Source of the DNA: Sistotremastrum niveocremeum HHB9708
Lineage: Eukaryota > Basidiomycota > Agaricomycetes > Sistotremastrales > Sistotremastraceae
Reading direction: 5' to 3'
Assembly: GCA_001630475.1 (NCBI GenBank)
Contig: KV419450.1
Coordinates: 1 to 58,139 of the forward strand
DNA: 58,139 nt
The notes under the pieces are model-generated. The model was not told the DNA's origin. It made no database searches and saw only the letters and a list, made by a program, of their open reading frames with translations. Of this stretch, positions 55,728-58,139 are shown one piece after another. The number at the start of each line of letters is the position of its first letter. The stretch's first letter is position 1. The translations under genes were made by a program, and so were the position numbers.

Positions 55728-57010
55728 GGGCAATATCGAATATAAACTGAAACTTACGGACCCATCGCCCGAGCGTTTCCTTCGTCTCGTCACTCAACTG
55801 AAATGGCGTTTATTCGAAGGCGGTGGTCAGGCCTACTACGAACTCGGCGTAGCTGACTCTGGCCAGCTCATCGGACTGACAAGAGAAGACCTGGATCGAA
55901 GCCTTGAGACCCTGGAAATGATGGCGGGAGAGATAGCTGCCAGTGTTATCGTCGTAAAGGAAATCAAGGTGCCGAAGCGACTGGTCGAAGTTGCGCGAAG
56001 AGCTGGTGGAGTGAAGGATATGGCTCTGGCGTTCAAACGGCGAAGGCGAGGTCGGAGATTCGATGACGAGTATGAAGATGACGATACGGAAGTTGTCACG
56101 ACCACCACGGAAGCAGATACGACGACGACAGATGCGGACGACGAAGATCATCTCTTCGTTGACTCGTCCTCGTTCTCTTCCCCATATATGCGTTCTCATC
56201 CAGGCCGGCCTGGAACGCAGTCCTCTCCATTCATTCATCCTCGCTCTTCGATAGAGGTTGACTCCAACCTTTCGCATCCCGCCTCTTCCTCCCCACCGAT
56301 CGCCGACAAAGCAGTGGCTCGCTCTAATTCAGCAGACCTCGAGGACCTCCAAGACCTGCCTCGATCTCGAAATCTCGTCGGTCTATAAACCTTTACCCTC
56401 TCGTCCCCTCCGACCCTCTCTTGTTCAGTCTCCCTTTCCCGACCGTCGATACACGAAGAAGGGGACGCCTCCGAATAAGGAAAAGAAAGATAAGAAGGAG
56501 AAAGAACGAATGCATGACTTGTATTCTGATGGGAAAGGTCGTAAAGCGAGAGAGCGGAGACTGCGGAGGGATGCCAGACGAGCTCTCGATAAATCTACCA
56601 GCACTGAATTCCTGCCGTTGCTCTCGACAGATAAACTCGTAGCGGAAGATGAAGCAGCTTCCTTGTCTGGTGTAATCCCTGCCATATCAACTCTTGCTGC
56701 TCCCATCTCAGCTATATCCAAAATGCCTCTAGTACCTTCTCTTATTGCTGCCTCCTCCTCTTCATCCTCCTCAGTCTCCACCCCATCTCAGGCACCAGAT
56801 TCTGCATCTGGCTGCATCATCACCAGTCCCAGGTGTCAACTTCTCTCAGAACAATCAGCTGAGGCAGCTGTTATAGAAGCTGATGGAGAGGTAGTCAAGA
56901 TAGATGATCCTTTGGAGCCAAGATTCATTGTTGAGGCATTGGTGGTGAGGAAGCTTTCCATTGAAGAAGCTTTCCTAGATTTTGGAGGATTCTCATTAAT
57001 GGATGGTTGA
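55728..57010 (+). CDS. GTPBP1/2-like N-terminal region, GTPase domain absent
   Basis: Two coding segments: 55728-56376 and 56429-57010, joined in phase (RSRNL|SPFPDRR). The first encodes EYKLKLTDPSPERFLRLVTQLKWRLFEGGGQAYYELGVAD and the following SLETLEMMAGEIAASVIVVKE, the N-terminal domain of GTPBP1/GTPBP2 translational GTPases. Then come low-complexity acidic and Ser-rich stretches and RFIVEALVVRKLSIEEAFLDFGGF, after which the frame stops. No P-loop (GxxxxGKS/T) or other GTPase motif follows in the remaining 1.1 kb. The first exon, upstream of the acceptor at 55727, was not found; it must lie in the 180 bp shared with the divergent UBX gene or further up. CpG vanishes from about 56700 on. 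A truncated gene or pseudogene is likely; a family variant lacking the GTPase is the alternative. Confidence 0.6.
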
Positions 57011-57360
57011 CTGCACTCTTTTGTTGCCAATTCCATGCCAAGCATGATGATTTTTTGTATATATTGGCACTAATAAGTATAATAAGTATTGCTCAAAGAA
57101 GTAGACTGATGCAATCAAGGATACAGACACTCAAATAGTAAATAGTCTGGTGTATCCAAAGTTTTACAAACCAAGTTGCTGGTAACTACACTCCAAAGTA
57201 AATACAGCAGCAGTTCACTGATAAAAATGATCAGGAATTGCTTAGTAGGTTGTAGAAGCAGTAGTACAATATATGAACTTGTCTTGAAAAATAATGTATA
57301 GTGTATTGCATAATTCAGAATATGATTTCTGGGGGAATATATTCTGGTAAACAGTGAAAC
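57011..57360. other. AT-rich, CpG-free stretch without a gene
   Basis: No supported frame. It links the truncated GTPBP-like gene to the repeat block. Confidence 0.4.
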
Positions 57361-57648
57361 TATGGATAGCAACAAGTATATACTTGTGGACTCAGGTACC
57401 TGTGCACAGGTACCTGCGGGGGGTTTTTTTCAGGCTGTGTACTTGTATCTGCCTCTAATTTTGGGCCAAAATGCTAGACTTGTACTCAGGTACCTGCAGG
57501 TCCCTCTGCCAAAAAACACAGGTACCTGTTTCAATTTTTTTTATCTCAGAGCGGGCTGTATCTGGACTCGTGTTTGCTTAGTAAGACCTACCTGTACTTG
57601 AGTACCTGCAAGTACCTGTACTTTTTGCGGTATTTGTTGCTATCCCTA
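57361..57648. mobile_element. 288-bp GGTACC-rich MITE-like element
   Basis: The ends are imperfect inverted repeats: TATGGATAGCAACAAGTA on the left and the complement of TAGGGATAGCAACAAATA on the right. The interior repeats AGGTACCTG/CAGGTACC like the 300-bp elements at 9272, 9832 and 18486, and near 57564 it contains GGACTCGTGTT, the terminal motif of the first two. No 8-bp flanking duplication was found. A related, possibly composite or older element. Confidence 0.65.
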
Positions 57649-57849
57649 TCCTATTTTGACTCTTGAGTGCTCCAGAGTAGAAATAGGAGGCTTAATGTTT
57701 TTCTGAAGGGCCAGGCTGGGCTGGGCTGGGATGTGGGCAACACTTCTCCACTGCCCATGGTGGAAAACAAAGATTGGAGAAGCATAGTGACACAGTTCAC
57801 CCAAACCCCATAGATGTCCTCAAGAAAGTCAGGACAATCTATCTCAAGT

Positions 57850-57953
57850 CTTCAGAAAAAAAAAATAGACCTACTGACTTGAATCTTGAGTGCTCAGGAC
57901 TCAGGAGTACTCCAAGTCTGGAGTTGAATTAGTAGGTCTATATTTCTCTGAAG
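57850..57953. mobile_element. 104-bp MITE with CTTCAG ends
   Basis: CTTCAGA(A)n followed by ATAGACCTACT on the left mirrors AGTAGGTCTAT...TCTCTGAAG on the right. The interior shows further inverted pairs around ACTTGAATC / GAGTTGAATT. The terminal CTTCAGAAAA is shared with the 132-bp element at 7027, suggesting one family. No clear target duplication. Confidence 0.65.
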
Positions 57954-57989
57954 TGAATTGCATGGTCTCTTGCTGATCCTTGATTTCAG

Positions 57990-58139
57990 GTAAAAACTAG
58001 AGTTCCAAGGTCCAGTCCATGTGACTGGTCGTATTGGGCAACCGGACCGAAGTCGCGACTGGACTGCAGTTGCCGGTTGCCTCGGTTTCTGAAAATCAGG
58101 CAACCGGCAACCGCAGTCATGACCAGTCGTGACCACGGT
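57990..58139. repeat. Inverted-repeat element cut by the window end
   Basis: GGCAACCGG / CCGGTTGCC pairs occur at least twice, and GACTGGTCG near 58023 mirrors CGACCAGTC-like sequence (GACCAGTCGTGACC) near 58120. CpG reappears here after about 1.3 kb almost without it. Probably the start of another palindromic MITE; its end is outside the window. Confidence 0.45.

Overview
The window is nuclear DNA of a filamentous basidiomycete, most likely an Agaricomycete. The signs are very short introns (about 46-60 bp, up to 13 per gene), fungal-type Mre11, FMN L-lactate dehydrogenase and UBX genes, a CBM1-bearing secreted protein, a Tnp2-type transposase, a transposon-linked dioxygenase and hAT-like MITEs. 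I cannot name the species.

It falls into two parts. The left part (about 1-43.4 kb) is accessory. It holds one intact WD40 gene (3958-5557), a gene relic carrying a MITE, a 5'-truncated LINE interrupted by two near-identical 300-bp MITEs in inverted orientation, an intact TET/JBP-like 2OG-Fe(II) oxygenase gene, two decayed hypothetical genes (12.7-16.9 kb), a third 300-bp MITE, an intact 1,171-codon Tnp2 transposase gene (21.8-25.4 kb), hAT transposase relics and a 610-bp non-autonomous element, and a nine-exon secreted repeat protein with a C-terminal cellulose-binding module (33.7-35.5 kb). It ends with a minus-strand array of seven related genes or relics for tiny secreted peptides (35.7-42.9 kb).

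The right part (43.5-57.0 kb) is dense housekeeping DNA: MRE11 (-), cytochrome b2-type L-lactate dehydrogenase (-), a Dal5-type MFS permease (+, divergent from the dehydrogenase), a 248-aa conserved hypothetical protein (+), a FAF2/Ubx2-like UBX protein (-), and a GTPBP1/2-like N-terminal region (+) that ends without a GTPase domain. Repeats resume from 57.3 kb to the end.

I built the multi-exon models by hand from GT/AG sites, reading phase and family resemblance. Lengths of WD40, oxygenase, Tnp2, CBM1 protein, MRE11, lactate dehydrogenase, MFS, 248-aa protein and UBX models are all multiples of three with no internal stop.

The most noteworthy items are the tiny secreted-peptide array with its conserved intron and tail exon, the phase-2 module architecture of the CBM1 protein, and abrupt CpG loss in the 3' parts of the oxygenase, transposase and GTPBP-like genes. 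Family names come from recall of conserved motifs; no database search was run.
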